Of a stretch of 14,601 bases of DNA, positions 6,824 through 13,096 are shown one piece after another. The DNA is from JAWVEV01 sp033856535 (lineage in GTDB: Bacteria > Actinomycetota > Thermoleophilia > Miltoncostaeales > Miltoncostaeaceae). The DNA lies in contig JAWVEV010000177.1 in the NCBI GenBank assembly GCA_033856535.1, positions 1 through 14,601 of the forward strand, read 5' to 3'. The notes under the pieces were generated by a model. The model saw only the letters and a program-made list of their open reading frames with translations. It made no database searches and was not told where the DNA came from. The position numbers were made by a program, and so were the translations under genes. The first letter of the stretch is position 1; every line of letters starts with the position of its first letter.

Positions 6824-7055
6824 ATTAGGGGACCCATCGGATTCCGCCCACGGACGAACGTCCAGCCGCGGCCCGGCCGGCGGCCTCCCCGGTGGTCGCC
6901 GAGCCGCCCGCCCGGGGGGTCCGGCGCGCGTCGACGCGATCGACCCGACTCTCGTGGCCCGCGAGCGTCATGGAGTGTGGGGCGTCGGCGCTTCGCGCCC
7001 CCTCCCGCCCGTCCGCGTCTGATCCCCGCGGGCGGGCGGGACACGATTCCGGCAT
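6824..7055. other. Intergenic stretch upstream of uppP, no gene seen
   Basis: This gap holds the start region of uppP on the minus strand. A minus-strand open frame of 76 codons spans most of it, but its Arg/Ala/Gly-rich composition is that expected of a random frame in GC-rich DNA, and it has no ribosome site. A 6-bp stem GGGGCG/CGCCCC (6979-6984, 6996-7001) is visible. I found no tRNA, no convincing promoter hexamers and no recognisable riboswitch. Confidence 0.5.
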
Positions 7056-7083
7056 GTGAGGGGCCCCGGGCCGGGCCCCTCAC
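7056..7083 (-). terminator. GC-rich hairpin after the FAD oxidoreductase gene
   Basis: GTGAGGGGCCC (7056-7066) and GGGCCCCTCAC (7073-7083) form a perfect 11-bp inverted repeat with a 6-nt loop. It begins 7 nt after the stop codon of the minus-strand oxidoreductase gene, the usual place for a terminator. No T-tract follows on either strand, so it would be a stem-only terminator of the type proposed for high-GC actinobacteria, or an mRNA 3'-end protector. It separates this gene from uppP. Confidence 0.6.
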
Positions 7084-7090
7084 TCGTTGG

Positions 7091-8299
7091 TCAGATGTGC
7101 AGCTCCTCCGGCTGGAGCCGGCCATCGCGGAAGCGCGAGCCCGCCAGCGCCGCCGCCTTGGGGAAGGTCACGTGCCGCCCCTCGGTCATCAGCTCGGCGA
7201 GGGCGAGGCCGGCGGCGTAGGACTGCATCACGCCGCGTCCCGAGAACGAATGGATCTCCCAGGCGTTCTCCAGGCCCTCCACGCCCCCGACCAGGGCCGA
7301 GTTGTCGGCCGAGAGCTCGTACAGCCCGGCCCAGCCGCGCACGTGCCACAGGCGGTCCATCGCGCTCACCCGGGCCGCCAGGCGGGGCCAGATCTCGGTC
7401 TCGAAGAACGCCTCGCCGTCGTAGTCGAAGCGGTAGCCGGGCGGGTCGCCGGGGGGCGAGTAGCCGGTGAGGATGTGCTCGCCGCCCTCGTGGTGGAAGT
7501 AGCAGCCGGTGGTGTCGACGACCATCCCGTAGGGGGAGAGGTCCACGTCGCGCGAGGCCACCAGGCTCAGCTGGCGCCGGACCGCGCGGCAGGGCACCGG
7601 CGCCCCGAGCAGCTCCGCGACCGGCGCGGCCCAGGGGCCGGCGGCGTTCACGAGCCGATCGCAGGCGATGCGCCCCGTGAGGCCGTCGCCCGCCTCGCCG
7701 ACCAGCGACGCCAGCGCGGCCGCCTCGTCCGGCAGCTCGCGGAGCCGCACCGCCCGCACCCGGCCGCCCTCGCGCTCGACGCCCACCGCCAGCCGCCGGT
7801 CGACGAAGACCGCTCCGGCCGCCCGGGCCCGTGACCGGAACAGCTCCTTGATCGCGTTCGGGTTCACCAGGCCGTCGCGGGGGGAGAAGGTGGCGCCGGC
7901 GATCCCGTCCAGGCGGTCGATGAAGGGGAAGCGCCGGGCGACGTCCGCCGCGGTCAGGAGCTCCACCTCCCGGCCGTGCCGGTTCTGAAGCGCGACGTGC
8001 TCCCGCGCGCCGGGCCAGAGCTCGGGTCCGTAGAGCCAGAGGTAGCCCCGGGGGCGGAAGCCGAGCTCCTGGCCGTGCTCGCGGATCCACTCGATCGTGT
8101 GGGCGCAGAGGGCGACGTTGACCTCCTGCCACCATGTCGCACGGACCCCGCCGGCGTTGAGCTCGCTCGAGGAGCGGGTCCCGGCCAGGTCCGGATCGAC
8201 GGCCACGACGCCCTTCTCGCCCCGCTCGGCCAGGTGCATCGCGAGGGCGCTTCCCGCGAGCCCGGCACCGACGATCAGGGTCCCCACCGCGTCGTCCAC
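7091..8299 (-). CDS. FAD-dependent oxidoreductase, DAO family (D-amino acid/sarcosine oxidase-like)
   Basis: This 402-residue flavoprotein belongs to the DAO superfamily, which oxidises secondary or primary amines of amino acids such as glycine, sarcosine, D-amino acids or proline. The N-terminal Rossmann motif is GAGLAG (G11, G13, G16), followed by the acidic ADP-ribose-binding residue D35. The segment SSSELNAGGVRATW (43-56) matches the FAD-contacting loop seen in sarcosine-oxidase beta-like proteins. The C-terminal FSGRGVMQSYAAGLALAELM matches the conserved FAD-closing motif near the end of the family. There is no signal peptide. The start is a GTG, preceded 4 nt upstream by GGAGG inside a G-rich ribosome site (8302-8310). 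No partner subunits, glycine-cleavage genes or transporters are adjacent, so the substrate cannot be inferred. Confidence 0.87.
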   Translation of the reverse strand: MDDAVGTLIVGAGLAGSALAMHLAERGEKGVVAVDPDLAGTRSSSELNAGGVRATWWQEVNVALCAHTIEWIREHGQELGFRPRGYLWLYGPELWPGAREHVALQNRHGREVELLTAADVARRFPFIDRLDGIAGATFSPRDGLVNPNAIKELFRSRARAAGAVFVDRRLAVGVEREGGRVRAVRLRELPDEAAALASLVGEAGDGLTGRIACDRLVNAAGPWAAPVAELLGAPVPCRAVRRQLSLVASRDVDLSPYGMVVDTTGCYFHHEGGEHILTGYSPPGDPPGYRFDYDGEAFFETEIWPRLAARVSAMDRLWHVRGWAGLYELSADNSALVGGVEGLENAWEIHSFSGRGVMQSYAAGLALAELMTEGRHVTFPKAAALAGSRFRDGRLQPEELHI

Positions 8300-8343
8300 A
8301 GCCCCTCCCCCGGCCAGTCTGCCCCGTCTCCCCCAGGCGTGCC

Positions 8344-8418
8344 CGGCGGGGGGGAGGCCGGACGGCGGCGGGGGGGAGGCCGCCGGTGAAAAAAGAGGGG
8401 TGGGGGACCCCGGGGAGG
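8344..8418 (+). repeat. Tandem 17-nt G-rich repeat and G-quadruplex-prone tract upstream of the LysM gene
   Basis: An identical 17-nt unit with seven consecutive Gs (CGGCGGGGGGGAGGCCG) occurs at 8344-8360 and again at 8366-8382, a 22-nt period. Further G-runs follow at 8397-8400, 8402-8406 and 8412-8415, interrupted by A-rich GAAAAAAG. Four closely spaced G-runs on the plus strand could form a G-quadruplex. The tract lies between the divergently transcribed oxidoreductase and LysM genes, so both promoters must be in or near it. Confidence 0.45.
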
Positions 8419-8448
8419 TCTACAAAAGCCTGCAAATTGGCCGAAACT

Positions 8449-8473
8449 CTCCCACGTTGGCGATTGTGGGAGG
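8449..8473 (+). promoter_or_regulatory. Hairpin overlapping the ribosome-binding site of the LysM gene
   Basis: CTCCCAC (8449-8455) and GTGGGAG (8466-8472) form a perfect 7-bp stem with a 10-nt loop. The right arm contains most of the ribosome site GGGAGG (8468-8473), so folding would hide it. The site is 7 nt before the ATG at 8481 and only 1 nt before the ATG at 8475, which favours 8481. This would suit translational control, but no ligand-binding aptamer was recognised upstream. Confidence 0.45.
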
Positions 8474-8480
8474 CATGTGG

Positions 8481-9494
8481 ATGCGGGTTTTGGGATGGAT
8501 TCTGGCGGCCCTCCTGGCCGGACTCTGCCTGGCCTCGACGGCCCTCGGCGCGATCACGGTGCAGCCCGGCGACACGCTCAGCGGGCTCGCCGCGCGCCAC
8601 GGCACGTCGGTGGCGGCGCTGGCACGGGCGAACGGCATCTTCGACCCGAACGCGATCGTCGCCGGACAGCGGCTGCGCCTGCCGGGCGCCGCGGCGCCGG
8701 CGGTCACGAGCGGCCCGGTCACGGCCGGCGTCGTGACCATCGCCCCCGGGGACACGCTGAGCGGCATCGCCGCGCGCCACGGGACCTCGGTCGAGGCGCT
8801 CGCCGCCGCGAACGGCATCCGCAACCCGCACGCGATCGTGGCCGGCCAGCGGCTGAGCCTCCCGGGCTCGGCATCCGGCGGGAGCCTCGCGCCGGCCTCC
8901 AGCTCCGGCGGCGGCAGCTACACCGTGCTCGCGGGCGAAACCCTCGGCCAGATCGCCCTGCGCCACGGCACCAGCGTCAGCGCGCTGGCGGCGCTCAACG
9001 GCATCTCCAACCCGAACCTGGTCGTCGCCGGCAGCGCCATCTGGCTCCCGGTCGGCGGGGCCGCCCCGCTCGGCGCCGGCGCCCGTCCCTCCTCAGGCGC
9101 GCCCAGCGGCGGCAGCGTCACCGCGATGATCGAGGCCGCGGCCGCCCGCCACGGCGTCGACCCGCGGCTCGCCCGCGCGGTGGCCTGGCAGGAGAGCGGC
9201 TTCAGCCAGGCGGCCCGCTCGAACGTCGGCGCCATCGGCGTCATGCAGCTCATGCCGGTCACCGCCGGCTGGCTCGGCAGCGACGTGCTCGGCCGCGCGA
9301 TCGACCCGAGCCTGGTCGAGGACAACGTGGACGCCGGCGTTGCCTACCTGGCCTGGCTGCAGGCGCGCGCGGCGAGCACGGAGGACGTCGTCGCGGGCTA
9401 CTACCAGGGGCTCAGCTCGGTCCGGCGCATCGGCTACTACGACGACACCAAGCAGTACGTCGCCGCGGTCCTCGCTCAGGTGGGGCGGGTGTAG
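8481..9494 (+). CDS. Secreted lytic transglycosylase with three LysM domains and an SLT domain
   Basis: This enzyme would cut the glycan strands of peptidoglycan outside the membrane. The 337-residue protein has a signal peptide (residues 1-24, cleavage near ALGA). Three LysM wall-binding repeats follow at about 25-68, 84-128 and 146-190, each with a PGDTLSGLAARHGTS-type start. A Ser/Gly/Ala-rich linker precedes a C-terminal SLT (GH23-like) domain at 213-337. The catalytic glutamate is E238 in AWQESGF, with the downstream signature NVGAIGVMQLMP (248-259) and YYQG near 307-310. LysM 1 and 2 are nearly identical over long stretches, suggesting recent duplication; LysM 3 is more divergent. The ATG at 8481 is chosen by ribosome-site spacing; ATG 8475 would add two residues. 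The gene ends with a 19-bp tail-to-tail overlap with the next minus-strand gene. Confidence 0.93.
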   Translation: MRVLGWILAALLAGLCLASTALGAITVQPGDTLSGLAARHGTSVAALARANGIFDPNAIVAGQRLRLPGAAAPAVTSGPVTAGVVTIAPGDTLSGIAARHGTSVEALAAANGIRNPHAIVAGQRLSLPGSASGGSLAPASSSGGGSYTVLAGETLGQIALRHGTSVSALAALNGISNPNLVVAGSAIWLPVGGAAPLGAGARPSSGAPSGGSVTAMIEAAAARHGVDPRLARAVAWQESGFSQAARSNVGAIGVMQLMPVTAGWLGSDVLGRAIDPSLVEDNVDAGVAYLAWLQARAASTEDVVAGYYQGLSSVRRIGYYDDTKQYVAAVLAQVGRV

Positions 9495-9961
9495 ATCGGC
9501 CGGCGCCCGCCGGCGAACGGGGAGCCGCCGAGCTCCCGGAAGACCACCTCTCGACCGGCCGCCTGGCGGCGCCTCAGGACCGCCAGGTTGGCCAGGTCGA
9601 TGATTCCGATTCCGGCGAGCACACCGCCGAAGACGGCGCCGGTCCCCCCGCTGACGGCGAGCAGCACGATCACCACGAGCATCGGCAGCACCATTCCCAC
9701 GATGGTGCGCCGCATGGTCTGAGCGGGGTGCTCGATCAGGACCCCGTCCGCGACCCGGGGGAAGCGCTCCCCGGTGCGCAGGAACCGGGTTCCCACGTGG
9801 GAGACGATCCCGATGAGGATCGCCGCGACGGCGAAGCCCACGATCGCCCGCGCGGGGTCGGCCCCACGCCCGAACGCCCCGAACAGGCCGGCCGCGGCGA
9901 TGGACAGCGCCAGGAGCGCGGAGGCGCGCAGCTCGACGTCGAGACGGGCGATGGGGCGCAC
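9476..9961 (-). CDS. Small membrane protein of unknown function
   Basis: This 161-residue protein has four likely membrane helices, at about residues 13-31, 38-56, 87-104 and 108-128. A basic cytoplasmic-looking tail follows (LRRRQAAGREVVFRELGG). The loop RFLRTGERFPRVADGVLIEHP between helices 2 and 3 is polar and could be a conserved element. I do not recognise the family. The start is a GTG with no clear ribosome site, 20 nt from the divergent ligD start. The last 19 bases overlap the end of the LysM gene. The hydrophobic pattern and snug fit between neighbours support it as real, but a later start cannot be excluded. Confidence 0.65.
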   Translation of the reverse strand: MRPIARLDVELRASALLALSIAAAGLFGAFGRGADPARAIVGFAVAAILIGIVSHVGTRFLRTGERFPRVADGVLIEHPAQTMRRTIVGMVLPMLVVIVLLAVSGGTGAVFGGVLAGIGIIDLANLAVLRRRQAAGREVVFRELGGSPFAGGRRPIYTRPT

Positions 9962-9981
9962 CGGCCGGGATACTCGCAGAC
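9962..9981. promoter_or_regulatory. Very short divergent spacer between the membrane gene and ligD
   Basis: Only 20 nt separate the two GTG starts. GATACT (9969-9974) resembles a -10 element ending 7 nt before the ligD GTG, which would place transcription at or next to the start codon and give a leaderless mRNA. No ribosome site fits either gene. Each promoter must extend into the opposite coding region. No convincing -35 was found. Confidence 0.4.
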
Positions 9982-12390
9982 GTGACGGATGGCGCCCTCG
10001 AGGAATACCGCCGAAAGCGCGACTTCGGCCTGACCCCGGAGCCCGCGCCGGCCGTGGCCCCCGAGCCGGCGCCGGACGCGCCGCGCTTCGTGGTGCAGCG
10101 CCACAGCGCCCGCGCGCTGCACTTCGACCTCCGGGTGGAGGTGGACGGCGCGCTCGCGTCCTGGGCCGTCCCGAAGGGCCCGCCGCTGCGCGAGGGGATC
10201 AAGCGGATGGCCGTCCGCACCGAGGACCACCCGCTCGAGTATCTCGACTTCGCGGCGGTGATCCCGGAGGGCCAGTACGGCGCCGGCCGCATGACGATCT
10301 GGGATCGCGGCACCTACGCGGCCGAGCTGATCGCCGAGAAGGAGTGGAAGCTCGTGCTGGAGGGCCGCCTCCTGCGCGGGCACTACCACCTGGTGCGCAC
10401 CGGCCGCGGCGCGCGCGGCAAGGAGGAGTGGCTGCTCTTCCGCTCCCCCAAGGGCCCGCCGGGCCCGCCGGACCCCGCGGAGCGCTTCCGCGCCATGCGC
10501 CCGATGCTCGCCGAGTCGCGCGCCGAGCCGTTCGACGACGCGCGCTTCGGCTTCGAGATCAAGTGGGACGGCTACCGGGCGCTCTGCCTGACCACCTCCG
10601 AGGGCACCGAGCTGCGCAGCCGCACCGGCCGCGACCTGACGCCGGCGTACCCGGCGCTGGCCGACCTGCGGCGGCTGCTGCTGTGCCAGGAGGCCGTGAT
10701 CGATGGCGAGGTGGTCGCCCTGGACGCGACCGGGCGGGCCGACTTCGGGACCCTGCAGGCCGGCCGCGCGCCGGTCTCCTACATGGCGTTCGACCTGCTC
10801 TGCCTCGAGGGCGAGTGGCTGCTCGACCGCCCCTGGGAGGAGCGCCGGGCGCTGCTGGCCCAGGTGGTGGCGCCGGAGGGCCCGCCGCGGCTGATCCACT
10901 CGGACCACGTCCTGGAGCACGGGGCGGCGCTGTACGCGGCCGCCGCCGCGCGCGGCGTGGAGGGCGTGGTGGCCAAGCGGCTCGGCTCGGCCTACGCGCC
11001 CGGCCGGCGCACCGGCGACTGGCTCAAGGTGAAGGCGCGTCACGAGCTCGAGGCCGTGATCGGGGGCTTCACCGAGGGGCGGGGCGGTCGCAGCGGCGGC
11101 CTCGGGGCGCTGCTGGTGGGTGTCGAGGACCCGACGGGGCTGCGCTACCTGGGCCACGTGGGCTCGGGCCTGACGCGCGACGGGGAGCAGGAGCTGCGCG
11201 ACCTGCTGGCCCCGCTCGAGGTGCCGGAGTGCCCGTTCACCGAGGACCCGCCGGCCAACGCCCCGGTCCACTGGGTGCGCCCGGAGCTGCGCTGCGAGGT
11301 GGCGTACGGGGAGATCACGGCCGACGGCCGGCTGCGCGCGCCGGTCTTCCGGGGCCTGGTGGAGGCCCCGGAGCCCCCGGCGCCGGCCCCCGCACCCGAG
11401 CCGCCCCCCGCGAGCCCCGCCGCCGGCACTGACGCGCGTCAGGCCCCCGTCACGGGGCGATTGGCCGACGGCCCGGCCGATCGGACCATCGCCTCGGGCG
11501 GGCGATCGGTCCGCCTCACCAACCTCGGCAAGCCCTACTGGCCCGAGGAGGGCATCGCCAAGGGCGACCTGCTGGAGCACTACCTGCGCATGGCCGAGGT
11601 GCTGGTGCCGCACCTCGCCGGCCGCCCGCTCATCCTCAAGCGCTACCCCAACGGCATCGGCCGCGACTTCTTCTTCCAGCACAACCTGCCCGACAACGCG
11701 CCGGACTGGCTCGCCCGGGTCGACCTGTCGCGGAGCGGCCGGGCCGGGGCCGAGACCAACCGCTACGCGATGGTCGACGACCCCATCGGCCTGCTCTGGG
11801 TGATCAACCTCGGCTGCATCGACCTCAACCCGTGGCAGAGCCTGGCGGCGTCGCCGAACGAGCCCACCCAGGTGCTCTTCGACCTCGACCCCAACGAGGG
11901 CGTGCCCTTCGCGAAGGTGGTGGAGACCGCCCTGATGGTCCGCGAGGAGCTCGAGGCGCTCGGCCTGCGCGGCTACCCCAAGACCACCGGCGCCACCGGG
12001 ATGCACATCTTCCTGCCGGTGCGGCCCGGCCTGACCTTCGAGGTGGTGCGCCTGTTCGCCCACGTCGTGGCGCAGCGGATCATCGCCCGCCGGCCGGACC
12101 TGGTGACCGTGGAGGGGATGATCGCCAAGCGCGGCCCGCGGGTGTACCTCGACGCGAACCAGAACGGCCGGGGCCGGAGCATCTCCTGCGTCTACTCGGT
12201 CCGGCCGCGCCCCGGCGCCCCGGTGGCCGCCCCGCTGGAGTGGGACGAGGTGGGGCCCGGGCTCGACCCGGGCGACTTCACGATGGCCGCGGTCGCGCGG
12301 CGGGTGGCCGAGCGGGGCGACCTGTTCGCCGGCGTCATCGACGACCTCCAGGACCTCGCGCCGGCCGTCGCGCGGCTCGCCGGCGGATGA
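9982..12390 (+). CDS. ligD: Multifunctional non-homologous end-joining ligase LigD, order PE-LIG-POL
   Basis: LigD repairs double-strand breaks together with Ku: it trims 3' ends, fills gaps (preferring ribonucleotides) and seals. All three domains are visible in the 802 residues. The phosphoesterase domain (about 35-155) has H41, H47, D49, R51, R79, H83 and Y87 in QRHSARALHFDLR and RTEDHPLEY. The ATP-dependent ligase (about 170-460) has nucleotidyl lysine K194 in EIKWDGYR, plus YMAFDLL (267-273), EGVVAKR (327-333) and WLKVK (347-351). A Pro/Ala-rich linker (463-490) leads to the PrimPol-type polymerase (about 500-800), with D634 and D636 in LFDLDPNEG, H675 and D724 (YLDANQN). This is the Pseudomonas order; mycobacterial LigD is POL-PE-LIG. 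The start is GTG, with no ribosome site. No Ku gene is in the window. All catalytic residues checked are present. Confidence 0.96.
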   Translation: MTDGALEEYRRKRDFGLTPEPAPAVAPEPAPDAPRFVVQRHSARALHFDLRVEVDGALASWAVPKGPPLREGIKRMAVRTEDHPLEYLDFAAVIPEGQYGAGRMTIWDRGTYAAELIAEKEWKLVLEGRLLRGHYHLVRTGRGARGKEEWLLFRSPKGPPGPPDPAERFRAMRPMLAESRAEPFDDARFGFEIKWDGYRALCLTTSEGTELRSRTGRDLTPAYPALADLRRLLLCQEAVIDGEVVALDATGRADFGTLQAGRAPVSYMAFDLLCLEGEWLLDRPWEERRALLAQVVAPEGPPRLIHSDHVLEHGAALYAAAAARGVEGVVAKRLGSAYAPGRRTGDWLKVKARHELEAVIGGFTEGRGGRSGGLGALLVGVEDPTGLRYLGHVGSGLTRDGEQELRDLLAPLEVPECPFTEDPPANAPVHWVRPELRCEVAYGEITADGRLRAPVFRGLVEAPEPPAPAPAPEPPPASPAAGTDARQAPVTGRLADGPADRTIASGGRSVRLTNLGKPYWPEEGIAKGDLLEHYLRMAEVLVPHLAGRPLILKRYPNGIGRDFFFQHNLPDNAPDWLARVDLSRSGRAGAETNRYAMVDDPIGLLWVINLGCIDLNPWQSLAASPNEPTQVLFDLDPNEGVPFAKVVETALMVREELEALGLRGYPKTTGATGMHIFLPVRPGLTFEVVRLFAHVVAQRIIARRPDLVTVEGMIAKRGPRVYLDANQNGRGRSISCVYSVRPRPGAPVAAPLEWDEVGPGLDPGDFTMAAVARRVAERGDLFAGVIDDLQDLAPAVARLAGG

Positions 12391-12923
12391 GGCGCTCCGG
12401 GCTCGCCCTCGCCGCCGCGGCGATCCTCGCCTGCGCGCCCGGGCTGGGCGGCTGCGGCCCCGCGCCGCCGTCGGCCGAGGAGCCCGCCGCGCCGGCGCCG
12501 GCGCCCGCCGTCTTCGTGGGGCGGCTGGCCGGCGGGCCCGGCGTGTCGGTCGACTTCGCCGGCTTCGACCCGGTCGCCCGCGCCGTCCGCCGCGCCCTGG
12601 ACGCGTCGGGCGTGCCGGGCCATCTCGGGATCGCCTCGCTCGTGAACGACGCGGCCACCGCGGTCCCGGTGCCGCGGTTCGCGGCCATCGACCGGCTCGG
12701 TGAGCGGCGGGAGCTGACGACCGCGGCGCGGGCGTTGCGCGGCCTGCCGGGGCCCGAGGCGCGCCGTGCCCGCGCGGCGCTCCGGGAGCCGGTCACGGTG
12801 CCCCACGAGGGCGGCGTGGTGCTGTACCTGGTGCTGCGCGGCGCGACGCCCGGCGAGCTCCGGGAGCTGCGCATGCGCGGCCCGGCCGGCCGGGCCGCCG
12901 AGCTGACGCGACGAGGGTCCTAG
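12387..12923 (+). CDS. Putative lipoprotein translationally coupled to ligD
   Basis: This is a 178-residue protein with a lipoprotein signal: basic MRR, a hydrophobic stretch (5-18) and lipobox LGGC with the lipidated cysteine at C23. A Pro/Ala-rich tether (24-42) and a soluble domain of about 130 residues follow. I do not recognise the domain. It has beta-strand-like VFVGRLAGG and VVLYLVLRG segments and a high Arg/Ala content. The ATG overlaps the ligD stop as ATGA (12387-12390), which indicates coupled translation and one transcript. A longer frame upstream is only the ligD shadow. The stop codon TAG is formed partly by a MITE-like element; the reconstructed empty site still gives a stop (TAA) at the same codon, so the protein is not truncated. 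Why a surface lipoprotein is coupled to a DNA-repair gene is not clear. Confidence 0.75.
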   Translation: MRRSGLALAAAAILACAPGLGGCGPAPPSAEEPAAPAPAPAVFVGRLAGGPGVSVDFAGFDPVARAVRRALDASGVPGHLGIASLVNDAATAVPVPRFAAIDRLGERRELTTAARALRGLPGPEARRARAALREPVTVPHEGGVVLYLVLRGATPGELRELRMRGPAGRAAELTRRGS

Positions 12924-13056
12924 AACCCCATTCAAAATGACCCTCCGATTCGAATCACGTCAGCTCCCTGACGACCGCTCCGCGACCACCGGTCCGAATC
13001 GTCGACCCCCGACCAATCCGGAGCGGAGCCGCAGCGTCATTTTGAAGGGGGTTCTA
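12921..13056. mobile_element. MITE-like palindromic element with TA target duplication (IS630/Tc1-mariner type)
   Basis: A 132-bp element (12923-13054) has terminal inverted repeats of 19 bp. The left end reads GAACCCCATTCAAAATGAC (12923-12941) and the right end (13036-13054) is its complement with one difference (18/19). TA flanks both ends (12921-12922 and 13055-13056), the target duplication of IS630/Tc1-mariner transposases. The inside encodes nothing but is rich in smaller palindromes: GATTCGAATC (12947-12956), CGTCAG/CTGACG with a 4-nt loop (12958-12973) and CGCTCCG/CGGAGCG (12976-12982, 13019-13025). The ends are clearly less GC-rich than the surroundings. It could also act as a bidirectional terminator or processed RNA. 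Family assignment is inferred from the TA and size; no transposase is in view. Confidence 0.7.
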
Positions 13057-13076
13057 AAAGGGGAGCGCGGACCGGC

Positions 13077-13090
13077 GGCGAATCTTCGCC
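13077..13090. promoter_or_regulatory. Palindrome immediately upstream of the rpiR-like gene
   Basis: GGCGAATCTTCGCC is a 6-bp inverted repeat with a 2-nt spacer, ending 6 nt before the ATG of the regulator gene and occupying the place of its ribosome site. It lies outside the MITE-like element. A position this close to the start suits an autoregulatory operator, or an RNA hairpin that limits translation. No second copy was found before pdxS. Confidence 0.4.
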
Positions 13091-13096
13091 ATCGAG

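Noticed and set aside
6825..7055. 76-codon minus-strand open frame between uppP and the oxidoreductase
   Set aside because: It has no ribosome site, low-complexity Arg/Ala/Gly/Asp composition, and would nearly abut uppP in another frame.
8361..8390. GGCGGC/GCCGCC hairpin followed by A-run as a terminator
   Set aside because: On the plus strand the run is A, not T; on the minus strand the T-run comes before the stem. Neither fits an intrinsic terminator.
8380..8450. c-di-AMP (ydaO) or c-di-GMP (GEMM) riboswitch before the LysM gene
   Set aside because: Fragments such as GGTGAA, GGGGACC and GCCGAAAC recall these classes, but the ordered conserved core could not be matched and the space is short. 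It is kept only as an unassigned structured leader.
9736..12063. Minus-strand open frame of 775 codons opposite ligD
   Set aside because: LigD has all its domains and catalytic residues in the plus frame; this frame is its antisense shadow.
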